A program made the position numbers and the translations under genes. This document shows positions 7,871-16,459 of a stretch of DNA of 64,000 nucleotides, in pieces (positions within the stretch are counted from its first letter, which is position 1; each line of letters opens with the position of its first letter). The stretch comes from Nitrospirota bacterium (lineage in GTDB: Bacteria; Nitrospirota; Nitrospiria; Nitrospirales; Nitrospiraceae), in the NCBI GenBank assembly GCA_020027965.1, contig JAHRHE010000004.1, positions 1 through 64,000 on the forward strand, read 5' to 3'. Under the pieces are notes generated by a model. That model saw only the letters and a program-made list of their open reading frames with translations, ran no database searches and was not told where the DNA came from.

Positions 7871-9109
7871 ATGCCTGACCGGAGCATCACGATCCTGCCC
7901 GAGCAGTGGCAGGCCTTCTTCCAGCTTCTCGCCGTCCCCGTGGCCTGGATACCCGGCATGCAGGACGTGTTGGTGGAGTTCGTCCTGTTTTCCTCTTCCG
8001 GCTGGGTCGCGGTCGCCTACTATCTTTTCCTTCTCTTTCCAGTCTTGCTCTGGCTGAGCGCTGTCTGGTGTACCCAGCTTTCGATCTACACGCTCCCGTT
8101 TCGTTCCGGACGGCTGGAGTTTCTCAAGATGCTCCTGCTCGCGTGGTGGGACGCCGCGCTAGCCGTGTGGACCTTCTGGGTGGGACTGGCCAGGTTCGTC
8201 GTCGTCGTCGTCGGATGGATCTTCACGCTGGCCCGGCTCGCGCTGAAATTGCTGGCGGAGACCGTACGCCAGCTCGTCACCCTGCCCTTTAGTATGGGAG
8301 GGCAGATGACCCAGTCCTACTTCCAGCCCGGAGTCCCCTGGGTCGCGTTCCTGTTAATTGTGTTTTGGTGTCTGCTGGAGGCGGTGATCTTCACCTACGT
8401 GCTCCAACCGACCGTGACCGAAGTCTTGGCCGGCATTGTGGGCACAGAGGCTTCGCCCTTCACCGCACCACTCCTGTTCGTCTTTCTGTTTGTTCTCATC
8501 ATGGGAAGCTTTGCGTGTATCCAGGTGCTGGCGGATTCTGTGAAGAACCGGCAGTACAAGTTCCTCGTGCAGATGATCCTGGTCGAGCTGTTCGTGATGA
8601 CCTTCGAGGTGATGTTCCTATACCGGGAGCTGGTGGACGCCATCACGCCTTGGATCGCCCAGCAGACGTCCGAGAAGTTCCGGCCCGGGATCGTCTTCAC
8701 GCTGGCCCTGGCGACGTTCGGATGGGTGGGAGTCCGCGGCATGACCTGGTTCTTGTTCGGACAGTTCGGGACCCCGCCGTTGCTCGCTTTCATCTCACGC
8801 CAGCCGCTCGTCCATCCGGAAGGGAAGGGAGCCGCAGCCGCGGCTCCGTCGGCCGTCCGGAACTGGTGGCGCGCCCCCCTCGACGACCTCAAGAATGAGG
8901 TCGGGTGGTTACACGATCGGGGCAATGAGCTCATGGAGTACCTGACCCTCCCCTTCCTCCATATCGTGGCGGCTGCCTTGAATTTCGCCATGATCTTGGT
9001 CGCCTCCCGTCCGGTCTTCAGTATTCCGTTCAAGAGTCTCAAGGAAGTGCTGGAATCCAGGGAAATCCTGGCTTCCCTTCGCTTACACCCGAAGAAGGTG
9101 GCCTCATGA
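7871..9109 (+). CDS. Multi-pass membrane protein of unknown function
   Basis: This 412-aa protein has about eight to nine hydrophobic segments, for instance at roughly 30-60, 90-130, 160-180, 200-225, 235-260, 280-310 and 370-390, separated by short loops. A loop rich in Ala/Pro lies near 330-345. I recognise no family motif. The last codons overlap the start of the next gene as ATGA (9106-9109), so it is translationally coupled to a von Willebrand-type lipoprotein. The pair may form one envelope complex. Confidence 0.75.
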   Translation: MPDRSITILPEQWQAFFQLLAVPVAWIPGMQDVLVEFVLFSSSGWVAVAYYLFLLFPVLLWLSAVWCTQLSIYTLPFRSGRLEFLKMLLLAWWDAALAVWTFWVGLARFVVVVVGWIFTLARLALKLLAETVRQLVTLPFSMGGQMTQSYFQPGVPWVAFLLIVFWCLLEAVIFTYVLQPTVTEVLAGIVGTEASPFTAPLLFVFLFVLIMGSFACIQVLADSVKNRQYKFLVQMILVELFVMTFEVMFLYRELVDAITPWIAQQTSEKFRPGIVFTLALATFGWVGVRGMTWFLFGQFGTPPLLAFISRQPLVHPEGKGAAAAAPSAVRNWWRAPLDDLKNEVGWLHDRGNELMEYLTLPFLHIVAAALNFAMILVASRPVFSIPFKSLKEVLESREILASLRLHPKKVAS

Positions 9110-9882
9110 AACCGTTCCGTTCCTTCTTCACAACGACACTGGCAGGGGCCGCGATGCTGCTGGTCGTGCTGGCGAGCTGCACGTTTCAGCCCAGCGAGCA
9201 GCGGAAGCCGCGCACGACCCTCTTCGTCGGGCTGGACGCCAGCGGATCGTTCAAACAGTCCGGGGTCTACGACAACTCCGTGACCTTCCTCGCCCACTAC
9301 ATCTATGGCCATCTCAACGAACTGGGCGGGCTGGACAAACCCCAGGCCCTGTTCGTGGCCAGCGTGGGCGGCAAGGCCCGGGGCGAGCCAAAGACCTTCC
9401 ACCCGATCCATGACTTCCAGGGCAAGAGCATCGAGCAGATCGAGGCGGACCTTCGCGCCTGGTTCGCGCCGAACGATGTCTTTACAGATTTCAACCCGTT
9501 TTTCCAAGAAGTCGCGCGCATTACGAAAGAGCGAAATCTGGTCCTCGCTCCGATCACTGTAATGGTGGTCACGGACGGCCTCCCCGATATCCCCGGCCTC
9601 AAGGCTGGAGCGCAAGCCGTGTTCGAGCAGATCAACTTCAGCGCGCTGGAGTATCTCTCCCGGAATATTACCGTCCGGCTGGTCTATGTGAACCCCAAGA
9701 TCGCGGAACAGTGGCGAACCTACGTCCCGCGACAACGGGTCCGCTTGTGGACCGTCGATGCCGAGGTGATGAAGGGCTGGAAAAATCAGATGCAGCCCGG
9801 CGTTGAGCCGGGCCAGCAGGACAAGTTCTGGAAATGGGTGCAGGATAACGTGGACTTCAAAGTCCGCTCCAACAAGCTCTGA
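9106..9882 (+). CDS. Lipoprotein with von Willebrand factor A-like fold
   Basis: The 258-aa product has a lipoprotein signal ending VLASC (Cys25). It is followed by TTLFVGLDASGSFKQSG, where D44-x-S46-x-S48 is the metal-binding MIDAS motif of VWA domains. A later strand, ITVMVVTDGLPDIPG, fits the second VWA strand with its Asp-Gly end. It is likely an outer- or inner-membrane anchored adhesion or scaffold protein facing the periplasm. Its start overlaps the preceding membrane-protein stop, which suggests they work together. Confidence 0.75.
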   Translation: MKPFRSFFTTTLAGAAMLLVVLASCTFQPSEQRKPRTTLFVGLDASGSFKQSGVYDNSVTFLAHYIYGHLNELGGLDKPQALFVASVGGKARGEPKTFHPIHDFQGKSIEQIEADLRAWFAPNDVFTDFNPFFQEVARITKERNLVLAPITVMVVTDGLPDIPGLKAGAQAVFEQINFSALEYLSRNITVRLVYVNPKIAEQWRTYVPRQRVRLWTVDAEVMKGWKNQMQPGVEPGQQDKFWKWVQDNVDFKVRSNKL

Positions 9883-9917
9883 TCGTCCCGCTCTCGTTCT
9901 CGCGCCCGTCCCAAACC

Positions 9918-9926
9918 TGTTACAAT
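9918..9926 (+). promoter_or_regulatory. Extended -10 element abutting a start codon
   Basis: TG (9918-9919), one base, then TACAAT (9921-9926) forms an extended -10 element without a convincing -35. The start site expected near 9933 coincides with the ATG at 9934, so the alpha/beta hydrolase mRNA would be leaderless. The alternative ATG at 9925 lies inside the hexamer, which argues against it. Confidence 0.5.
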
Positions 9927-9933
9927 GCCCGCT

Positions 9934-10722
9934 ATGGTAGGCACCGAGCAGGCATTGACGTTCACGGATCCCGCCGGCCGTGCCGTGGCCGGCGTCCTCA
10001 CCACGCCTCCCGCCTCCACCGACCGCCTGGTCGTGCTGTGTCACGGCTTCCTGTCCAACAAAAACAGCAACACGAACAGAGCCCTGACTCCTCGGCTGAT
10101 CGAGCGGGGCATCGCCACCTTTCGGTTTGATTTTCTCGGCCAGGGCGAGAGTCAAGGACTATTCGAGCAGATCACCGTGACGGCTGCCCTGGATCAGGCC
10201 CGGGCCGCGATGGAGCGGGTTTCTTCCATGGGATACCGGCGACTGGGTCTGGTTGGATCGAGCTTCGGCGGGCTGATCGCCACCCTGGCGGCCGGTGCAG
10301 CTCCAGAGCATGGAGCCTCTCCCCTTGCTCTGGCGCTGAAATGTCCTGTCCCAGACTTTCCGGAGATGCTGCGCCTGGAGTTCGGAGAGGCCGGGATGGA
10401 GCGATGGAAAGAGGCGGACGAAATCCCGAATGTGACCGGCGGAACCGAGCCGATCGCCCTTCGCTTCTCTTTCTATATTGACAGCCTGGCGCACGACGCC
10501 TACAAGGCAGCGGAGGCGATCCGCGCACCGGTCCTGATCGTGCAGGGGGACGCGGACGAGTATGTCCCCCTCCACCAATGCCGGCGCCTGTACGAGGCGG
10601 TACAAACGAAGAAGCGTTTGGAGATCCTCACGGGAGCCGACCATGGGTTCAGCAAGCCGGAGGACTTCCAAACACTGACGACCCTGCTCGCCGACTGGAT
10701 GTTCCAACACCTGCCGGCCTGA
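9934..10722 (+). CDS. Alpha/beta-hydrolase (serine esterase type)
   Basis: From ATG 9934 the protein has 262 aa. It shows VVLCHGFLSNK (oxyanion His-Gly), FRFDFLGQGES, the nucleophile elbow LVGSSFGGLIA (Ser110), VLIVQGDADEYVP (acid Asp) and GADHGFSKPED (His), so the catalytic triad is complete. It lacks a signal peptide and is cytoplasmic. It resembles short-chain acyl or dienelactone-type hydrolases that act on small esters; substrate unknown. An in-frame ATG at 9925 is less likely because it overlaps the -10 element. Confidence 0.85.
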   Translation: MVGTEQALTFTDPAGRAVAGVLTTPPASTDRLVVLCHGFLSNKNSNTNRALTPRLIERGIATFRFDFLGQGESQGLFEQITVTAALDQARAAMERVSSMGYRRLGLVGSSFGGLIATLAAGAAPEHGASPLALALKCPVPDFPEMLRLEFGEAGMERWKEADEIPNVTGGTEPIALRFSFYIDSLAHDAYKAAEAIRAPVLIVQGDADEYVPLHQCRRLYEAVQTKKRLEILTGADHGFSKPEDFQTLTTLLADWMFQHLPA

Positions 10723-10747
10723 TGAGGAGAATTGGAGAGACCTGACG

Positions 10748-11215
10748 ATGCCGGACACACAGAGCTTGCGACAGGAGCAACTGGACGTGTTGAGAATCCT
10801 CTACCCCTGGTACAAGGAGGAAGTGTTCCGTCGGCGGGAGCAGATGATGCGCCTGACCGCCTTCGCCAGCGCGTTCCTGGTGTTGCTCCTCGTCACGATG
10901 CTGGCCGTGCCGTCCAGGCCTCGCCCGGACTTCACGGTCGCGCTGTTTGCCATCACCGGCGTCGCCTTGTTCTCAGCCATCTTTGCCTACCTGATCCTGC
11001 AACAGCGTACTCGCCACCGCATGGCCAAGCAGGCGCTGATCGAGATTGAGCGGGTGCTGGGTCTCTATGACGAAGGGCTGTACCTGGTGGGGAAAGCCCT
11101 GTATCCCGAGGACTGGCAGACCGCCTGGCTGGGCGATAAGAGCGTGACGATCTATCTCGTCGTGCTTGCCGCGCTGACGGTCTTGGTCATCGCAGCGGTG
11201 TTAGTCGGACCCTAG
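10748..11215 (+). CDS. Small membrane protein of unknown function
   Basis: The 155-aa protein starts behind GGAGAATTGGAGAG. It has a soluble, helical N terminus (LDVLRILYPWYKEEVFRRREQM), two hydrophobic segments at about 38-58 and 66-86, a helix with charged residues, and a final hydrophobic segment at about 133-152. I recognise no family. It may be co-transcribed with the hydrolase 25 bases upstream and with the damaged gene that follows after 5 bases. Confidence 0.65.
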   Translation: MPDTQSLRQEQLDVLRILYPWYKEEVFRRREQMMRLTAFASAFLVLLLVTMLAVPSRPRPDFTVALFAITGVALFSAIFAYLILQQRTRHRMAKQALIEIERVLGLYDEGLYLVGKALYPEDWQTAWLGDKSVTIYLVVLAALTVLVIAAVLVGP

Positions 11216-11220
11216 GGGAC

Positions 11221-11808
11221 ATGGAACGGGTGATCGACCTTCCTGCCAGGCAAGCCCCTAAGCACTTGCGTGTTTATCTCGCACTCTTAGCTGCAGCGGT
11301 TAGCACACTGGCCGTCGTTCTCATGCGCCTGAACTGGGACTTCATTTGGCACTTGCAGTCGTATGTCACGCTGGGAACCTGGGAACCAAGAGGACTCCCC
11401 TCTCGCGTTCCTTCCAATGTGTTAATCCTCTGGATTCTGCTATCCTTCATTTCCGGCTTCATTTCCGGAGTACTGCTCACTCCGTTCGCGGTTCGCAAGT
11501 TCTTTTCCTCTACTTACAAAGCCCACGGTTTCCCGATGACAGGCATCTGCATTGGAGCTCTGTGTGGCTCCTGTGATTGACTCCTGCTCTTATTGCTCAA
11601 CGCAAGCCTCAGTTTTGTCGGGTTTATACTGTTTCTGGGACAATACCCCGATATCAACACGACGTTGCGCTTCTTCTCGCCGTATTTCTCAAGAGCGGCG
11701 ATGGTCTATTGGGTGTTTGCGGCAGCAATCGGCGCAGCTGTCGGTGTCGCAACGGAAGTATTCCTTCGGCGGTCCGTTCTTAAAGTACGCACACTAGAGG
11801 TAGGTTGA
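11221..11808 (+). pseudogene. Membrane protein ORF interrupted by one in-frame TGA
   Basis: From ATG 11221 the frame codes 119 residues, meets TGA at 11578-11580, and then stays open in the same frame to 11808. Both halves are hydrophobic and read like one four-segment membrane protein of 195 residues; the stop falls inside a hydrophobic stretch (GALCGSCD, stop, LLLLLLNASLSF). A single nonsense change, a sequencing error or stop readthrough would all explain it. There is no selenocysteine element that I can identify after the TGA. The gene is less GC-rich than its neighbours. Confidence 0.6.
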
Positions 11809-11860
11809 CTGGGATCCTACCTGCGCTTTTTCTTATTTTTTCCCCATCCACCTCACTTCT

Positions 11861-11894
11861 GACGCGTCACTCGTCACCCGTCACGCGTCACGGC
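11861..11894. repeat. Heptamer array, word NCGTCAC
   Basis: Four exact tandem 7-mers, GCGTCAC, TCGTCAC, CCGTCAC and GCGTCAC, fill 11864-11891 between two converging genes. The first base of each word varies while CGTCAC is fixed. The same word family recurs near 18.1, 20.0, 26.7 and 34.9 kb. No clear inverted partner block is next to this copy. Confidence 0.85.
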
Positions 11895-11898
11895 ATTT

Positions 11899-12543
11899 TT
11901 ACTGCGCGACCCACACCACTTCAGTGTCCAGAATCTCCCAGGTTTGTCCGGTTCTCCGCAGCAGGATCAGGAAGCCGGCGCCGGTTCCGTCCGGCCGGTA
12001 GTCGCCTACATAGACCAGCGCCTGAGTCTGGCCGCGGTTAAATCCGACGCGCGAGAAACCCAGCGTGCCGACCGCGGACGGGGGACCTTGGGCCGGCCTG
12101 CCCCGGGGCCATGCCGCGGGGATCGGTGCGAGCGAGACCTCCGGCCGTTCGGCTTCCTGCCCAGAGACGAACCGATAGGACACCCCGAAATTGAATCGGG
12201 CCTCCAGCCTCGAAGGACGGCGGATCTTTGCAAGGAAGTTCGTGATGAGGTCCAGTTCAAGCGTGCCCTCGAAGAACTCGTTCTCCTCGAAGGAGGCGCG
12301 CGTCGGCGGTTCCTTATCCTGGGGATTGAGCCGCGTGACCGTCTGCCGGTCAATCAAGACGAGGGTGGTCTGAGACGTCAGGAACTTGTCCTGGATCACC
12401 CGGTCGTAGATCAGGTACTCCTCGGGGGGAACCAGCTCCGGCTTCTCACGAGGCGGGGCACCAGAGTCAGCGCTCGCGAGACCGGCCACCAGCAGCGCGG
12501 CGCACGCGATCGGCAGGACGCGGGAATAGAGGGCAAGACGCAT
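11899..12543 (-). CDS. Exported protein of unknown function
   Basis: The 214-aa protein has a signal peptide (MRLALYSRVLPIACAALLVAGLASA) and a mature part with mixed strands and no cysteine, for example LIYDRVIQDKFLTSQTTLVLI and a C-terminal strand ending WEILDTEVVWVAQ. I recognise no family. The -10 of its promoter ends 7 bases before the ATG, so the mRNA is probably leaderless; there is no Shine-Dalgarno sequence. It diverges from a coiled-coil lipoprotein gene, with which it shares the intergenic region. Confidence 0.75.
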   Translation of the reverse strand: MRLALYSRVLPIACAALLVAGLASADSGAPPREKPELVPPEEYLIYDRVIQDKFLTSQTTLVLIDRQTVTRLNPQDKEPPTRASFEENEFFEGTLELDLITNFLAKIRRPSRLEARFNFGVSYRFVSGQEAERPEVSLAPIPAAWPRGRPAQGPPSAVGTLGFSRVGFNRGQTQALVYVGDYRPDGTGAGFLILLRRTGQTWEILDTEVVWVAQ

Positions 12544-12550
12544 ACGGAGC

Positions 12551-12580
12551 AGAATAGCCTGCCTGAGAATCGTGGGTCAA
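12551..12580 (-). promoter_or_regulatory. Promoter of the exported-protein gene, leaderless type
   Basis: On the minus strand TTGACC (12575-12580) and TATTCT (12551-12556) are 18 bases apart. The start site should fall at about 12544-12543, the A of the ATG itself. Hexamers match consensus in five and four of six positions. Confidence 0.55.
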
Positions 12581-12615
12581 ATCGCTTCGGTTATTCTGCG
12601 GGAAGCTGAGAAGAT

Positions 12616-12644
12616 TTGCATTGTGACCGAAAGGGCCCTACAAT
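12616..12644 (+). promoter_or_regulatory. Candidate promoter of the coiled-coil lipoprotein gene
   Basis: TACAAT (12639-12644) matches the -10 consensus in five positions; TTGCAT (12616-12621), 17 bases upstream, is a weaker -35. Transcription would start near 12651 and leave a leader of about 60 bases with GGAGG before the GTG at 12710. It lies back to back with the minus-strand promoter at 12551-12580. Confidence 0.45.
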
Positions 12645-12709
12645 CCGTCCGCTGACCGGTTGAGCCGTCTCAACCATGAACCCCTGCAACCATTCTGGAG
12701 GAACCTCAC

Positions 12710-13465
12710 GTGCTGAGTTGTGAACGCGCGGCGAACGATCGACAGTGGCACCTCTCGCGCATTGGCATGCTCCTCCTGGCCGGCGCGGCCTCCTTGACCC
12801 TCGGCTGCAAGCCCGACGACTCGCCGCTCAAAGAGGAGAACGCGACCCTGCGGAAGCAGGCGTTGAAGCAGGAGTCGGTGATCGTCTCCCTGCAGGATGG
12901 CAACAAGGTCATGCAGCAGCAAATTGACCTCCTCAACCAGGAGCTGCGGGAAGCGAAGAAAGGCACGGAGCGAGTCGAGGCCGAACGGAAAGCGTTGGCG
13001 GCCAAGCTGGACGCGCTGGTGGCGGACAACCGGAAGCTGGTCGCGGAGTCCGAGCGGCAGGCGGCGGTGAAGGCCTCCCAAACGATTCGCGTAGAGGAGA
13101 AAGGCGGCCAGTCCGAGGAGCTGCCCCAACCCCTCGCCGCAGTCAGTAAGGCCGTTGAAGAGGCCCTGGTACGCAACGGATATGTCGTAAGGGTGGGCGT
13201 GAGGACGGACCAGCATGCGGTCTATGTTACCCAGCGCAAGGTCTCGGCACCGGCCTCACTGGAGGTGCCCGGATTCCGGAACCAATACCTGGTGTCTTTG
13301 CAAACGCTCCCCACCAAGGGGACCCGGCTGAGTGTGAAAGCCGAGTTTGAGAAGATGGCGCAGGGGAACCGCATCCTCGCGGCGGCTCCTGAGGAGACAG
13401 CCGAAATCGAGCGGCGGCTCATCGCGGAGATCGCTAAAGCGGCCGCGGCGCCCGGGAAGATTTAG
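12710..13465 (+). CDS. Lipoprotein with long coiled coil
   Basis: GTG 12710 is preceded by GGAGG at 12697-12701. The 251-aa protein has a signal ending SLTLGC (Cys33), then about 90 residues of charged heptad helix (KEENATLRKQALKQESVIVSL and onward). A C-terminal domain of about 110 residues has strands but no known motif. Anchored in a membrane and extended into the periplasm, it may act as a spacer or scaffold; no enzyme motif is seen. The following gene starts 8 bases after its stop, so the two are probably co-transcribed. Confidence 0.75.
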   Translation: MLSCERAANDRQWHLSRIGMLLLAGAASLTLGCKPDDSPLKEENATLRKQALKQESVIVSLQDGNKVMQQQIDLLNQELREAKKGTERVEAERKALAAKLDALVADNRKLVAESERQAAVKASQTIRVEEKGGQSEELPQPLAAVSKAVEEALVRNGYVVRVGVRTDQHAVYVTQRKVSAPASLEVPGFRNQYLVSLQTLPTKGTRLSVKAEFEKMAQGNRILAAAPEETAEIERRLIAEIAKAAAAPGKI

Positions 13466-13472
13466 GAGCCCC

Positions 13473-14450
13473 GTGGAAGCCAGGATGGCTGGGCCCGATT
13501 CCAGAAGCACGGGCACAAGAGCACTGGCTCTCCTGTCTAGCGTCGCGATCATGATCGCGGCCTGGTGCGGACCAGCGAGCATCAAGGCGCACGCTCAGTC
13601 GCCGAAGCAGTTGCAGACCCGCGCCGAGGCCGTGGCGCGTCACGCCAAGCCCGTGCCCATGGTCACCGTCCCTGCCGGCTGGTTCTTGATGGGCACTCAG
13701 GCCAAGGCGGTTCCGTCCCTTGCCCTTGCACGGCCATTCGACGACACCGAGGTCCCCCAACGGCGCATTTGGCTGGACGCGTTTGAGATCGACCGCGATG
13801 AGGTGAGCCTGGGCAATTATCTGGATGCCATTCTGAAAAAGCCCAGGGCGCTTCCGCCGGACCTTGCCGAACTTGAGGCGCTGAGGCAGTTGGCGGAGTT
13901 CGCGAGCCTGCTCCTCAGACCGAAGAGGCCTCCGGACAAGGTGGTTGCCTCCTGGCCGGCGATCAAGGTGACCTGGTTTGAGGCAGACACCTATTGTCAT
14001 ACGGCGGGCAAACGCCTGCCGAGCGAAGCTGAGTGGGAAAAGGCCGCCCGCGGCGAGACTGGCCACCTCTTTCCATGGGGGAATGCCGCGCCGGATTCAC
14101 GACGGGCGGTCTTTGCCCAGGTCGCGAATAGGACGAGTCAGAATGACCTTCTCGTGAAGCCCGTCGATAGTTTGCCGGATGGACGCAGCCCCTTCGGTCT
14201 CCACCACATGGCCGGCAATGTGGCTGAATGGGTGGAGGATTGGAGCGGCACCGATTCCTATGCCTCGATGCCGGATCGCAATCCCACGGGCCCGACGAAC
14301 GGGCGATCCAAAGTCGTGCGCGGCGGGTCTTGGAAGAGCATCCCACCCCTGCTGCGTGCCGCCACACGAGGCGGCGCGCCCCCGGACCAGCGAGCGACGA
14401 CCATTGGGTTTCGTTGCGCCAAGTCGGTATCCGGACGAAGAGCACCATAA
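13473..14450 (+). CDS. Exported formylglycine-generating-enzyme-fold (FGE-sulfatase) protein
   Basis: I start at GTG 13473 (325 aa), which has AGGAG just upstream; ATG 13485 is an alternative. A hydrophobic signal ends near AHAQ. The rest is an FGE-sulfatase (SUMF1-like) domain: VTVPAGWFLMGT, RLPSEAEWEKAARG, LFPWGN, MAGNVAEWVEDW, VRGGSW and a final GFRCA. True formylglycine enzymes have two catalytic cysteines near the C terminus; here only the one in FRCA is in the usual place, so it may serve as a binding or lectin-like domain instead. It sits in a run of envelope genes. Confidence 0.85.
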   Translation: MEARMAGPDSRSTGTRALALLSSVAIMIAAWCGPASIKAHAQSPKQLQTRAEAVARHAKPVPMVTVPAGWFLMGTQAKAVPSLALARPFDDTEVPQRRIWLDAFEIDRDEVSLGNYLDAILKKPRALPPDLAELEALRQLAEFASLLLRPKRPPDKVVASWPAIKVTWFEADTYCHTAGKRLPSEAEWEKAARGETGHLFPWGNAAPDSRRAVFAQVANRTSQNDLLVKPVDSLPDGRSPFGLHHMAGNVAEWVEDWSGTDSYASMPDRNPTGPTNGRSKVVRGGSWKSIPPLLRAATRGGAPPDQRATTIGFRCAKSVSGRRAP

Positions 14451-14468
14451 AAGCGATCCACCTGAACG

Positions 14469-14873
14469 ATGCGACGGGCTGATACCGTGGCCACGCGAAG
14501 CGCGCTGATAATCCCGATTGTGATCACCTGGCTGGGACTGTCCGGCTGCCCCGCGGCGCCGTCCTACAGGGCCTATCTGGCCCAGCAAGCCCTGATGGGC
14601 AAGACCAAGCAAGAGGTCGTGGCCTGCGCCGGGCAGCCGCTCCGCGAGAGCGAAAGCGGTGAGGTCAAGGTCCTGATCTATTATAAAGAGGCGGAAACCT
14701 TGGAGCGGGCCCCAGTCGGATCCAAGACCAGCATCCCGGGTGTGCGCCACGGCTGCAGGGCCAGAGTCCTCCTGAAGGAGGATCGCGTCGCCAGCGTCCA
14801 GTACGAGCCTGTGCCGGACTACATGGCGGCCTACGACCACTGCGAAGGGATCTTCGCGCCCTGTACGCAGTAG
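14469..14873 (+). CDS. Small lipoprotein, BamE/SmpA-like fold possible
   Basis: The 134-aa protein has a lipoprotein signal ending LGLSGC (Cys27). A short domain follows with MGKTKQEVVACAGQP, resembling the MTkxEVxxllGxP helix-turn of BamE/SmpA-like proteins, and strands at KVLIYY and RVASVQYEPV. Four further cysteines (VACAG, RHGCRA, DHCEG, APCTQ) could pair in the periplasm. The match is to one motif only, so function is open. It begins 18 bases after the FGE-like gene and is probably in its operon. Confidence 0.65.
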   Translation: MRRADTVATRSALIIPIVITWLGLSGCPAAPSYRAYLAQQALMGKTKQEVVACAGQPLRESESGEVKVLIYYKEAETLERAPVGSKTSIPGVRHGCRARVLLKEDRVASVQYEPVPDYMAAYDHCEGIFAPCTQ

Positions 14874-14965
14874 CCTGCCCCCGTACGAAGAAACTGCTTT
14901 TTGTTGACAGTTCCAGCCAACCGTAAGATTCTACGCTGGTCAACCCTTCAGAGCTCTGTTTGCCG

Positions 14966-16459
14966 ATGAGTACCTCCACAAGCATCCATGACATCAAGAC
15001 ACTGGTCCTGTCGTTCCATCCCCTCATCGTCATCGAGACGGTGGAGGAAGACCGCGTGCGCGCCCTCCTGCTGTCGGTCGCCGCGCAGCTCAGACTGCCG
15101 CTCTTTGAATGGTCCGTGACCCGTGGCCTGACGCGGGCAGAGGAACCGCAAGCCATGCACCGCATGACCGCCGACGCGCTGGCCCTGCTGCAGCATCTGC
15201 AGGGACTCAGCATCCAGGGCATGTTTTTGCTCAAGGACTTTTCCCGGCATCTCAGCGACGCGGCCGCGGCCCGGCAGTTCCGCGAACTGGCAGCGCAGTT
15301 CACGCAGAAACGCTCGACCATGGTGCTCACCGGCGAGGCCGTCGAACTGCCGCACGAGATCGAGTCTACGGCCGTCCGTTACCACATGAGCCTGCCAGAC
15401 CGCGCCGAGCTCAACGAGGTCGTCAATCACGTACTGCGCTCCCTTGGAACCAAGGCACCGATTCCAACTCAGCCCGGCTCACAGAACCGGGAGGAGCTCT
15501 TGCGCGCCCTCCAGGGCATGACCCTGAATCAGGCCCGTCAAGCTGTGGCCTATGTGGCTCTCAAGGATGGCACACTCGCCTCCAATGATATCCATAGCTT
15601 GCTGGATCGCAAAGCCCAGATGATCCGCGAGGGCGGCCTGCTGGAGTACTATCCCAGCGAAGACAACCGCTTCCAGCTCGGAGGGTTCGCGAATCTCAAG
15701 GCCTGGCTGGAGCGGGCGCGTGTGGGGTTCAGCCAGGAGGCGCGCGCGTTGAACCTGACGCCGCCGCGCGGCATCCTGATCGTCGGCGTGCCCGGATGCG
15801 GCAAGTCGCTGGCCGCGAAGGTGATCGCCCGGGACTGGAAGCTCCCGCTGCTGAAACTGGATGCGGGACGGCTCTTCGACAAATTCATCGGCGAATCCGA
15901 AAAGAACTTCCGCAAGGCGATCGCCCTGGCCGAATCGATGGCACCGGTCGTGTTCTGGATCGACGAGATCGAGAAAGGCATGGTCGCGGCCGGAAGCGGC
16001 GAGGCCGACGCCGGGCTCAGCCGCCGCCTCTTCGGTGCCTTTTTGACCTGGTTGCAAGAAAAGCGTCAGGAGGTGTTCGTGGTCGCCACAGCCAACGATC
16101 TCTCAATTCTGCCTCCCGAGCTCCTCCGCAAAGGCCGCTTCGACGAGATCTTCTTCGTGGACCTGCCGAACCAGGAAGAGCGCGAAGCGATTCTCAAGAT
16201 CCACCTCGTCCTGCGCAAGCAGGAAGTCAAGAACTTCGATTTGCCGCAGATCCTCGTGGCGTGCGAAGGCTTCAGTGGGGCCGAGATTGAGCAGGCGGTC
16301 GTCGCGGCGCTCTACCGGGCCCTCGCCGCGAAACGCCCGCTCGACACCGCCCTGCTGCTCGAGGAACTCCGCCAGACCGTGCCGCTCTCTGTGTCCCGCC
16401 GCGAGGACATCGCCCGGCTGCAGGAGACGGCCCGTGACCGGTTCGTGAGTGTCCGCTAA
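14966..16459 (+). CDS. AAA+ ATPase, Ycf46-like
   Basis: The 497-aa cytoplasmic protein starts at ATG 14966. Residues about 1-240 form the N-terminal domain typical of Ycf46-like proteins ([20 protein letters not shown]). An AAA+ module follows with Walker A GVPGCGKS at 274-281, Walker [12 protein letters not shown] near 330, sensor 1 ATANDLS and the arginine-finger region [11 protein letters not shown]. Such proteins are widespread ATPases of largely unknown cellular role. A TTGACA at 14904-14909 may be its -35, but no good -10 follows. Its TAA overlaps the stop of the converging gene. Confidence 0.85.
   Translation: MSTSTSIHDIKTLVLSFHPLIVIETVEEDRVRALLLSVAAQLRLPLFEWSVTRGLTRAEEPQAMHRMTADALALLQHLQGLSIQGMFLLKDFSRHLSDAAAARQFRELAAQFTQKRSTMVLTGEAVELPHEIESTAVRYHMSLPDRAELNEVVNHVLRSLGTKAPIPTQPGSQNREELLRALQGMTLNQARQAVAYVALKDGTLASNDIHSLLDRKAQMIREGGLLEYYPSEDNRFQLGGFANLKAWLERARVGFSQEARALNLTPPRGILIVGVPGCGKSLAAKVIARDWKLPLLKLDAGRLFDKFIGESEKNFRKAIALAESMAPVVFWIDEIEKGMVAAGSGEADAGLSRRLFGAFLTWLQEKRQEVFVVATANDLSILPPELLRKGRFDEIFFVDLPNQEEREAILKIHLVLRKQEVKNFDLPQILVACEGFSGAEIEQAVVAALYRALAAKRPLDTALLLEELRQTVPLSVSRREDIARLQETARDRFVSVR

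Noticed and set aside
8395-10155. Long open frame on the minus strand across the membrane protein, VWA lipoprotein and hydrolase genes
   Set aside because: It is antisense to three well-supported genes, has low-complexity Arg/Gly/Asp-rich composition typical of GC-rich shadow frames, and has no ribosome site.
11578-11580. Selenocysteine codon
   Set aside because: No SECIS-like hairpin is apparent directly after the TGA, and the family is not a known selenoprotein; nonsense change or error is simpler.
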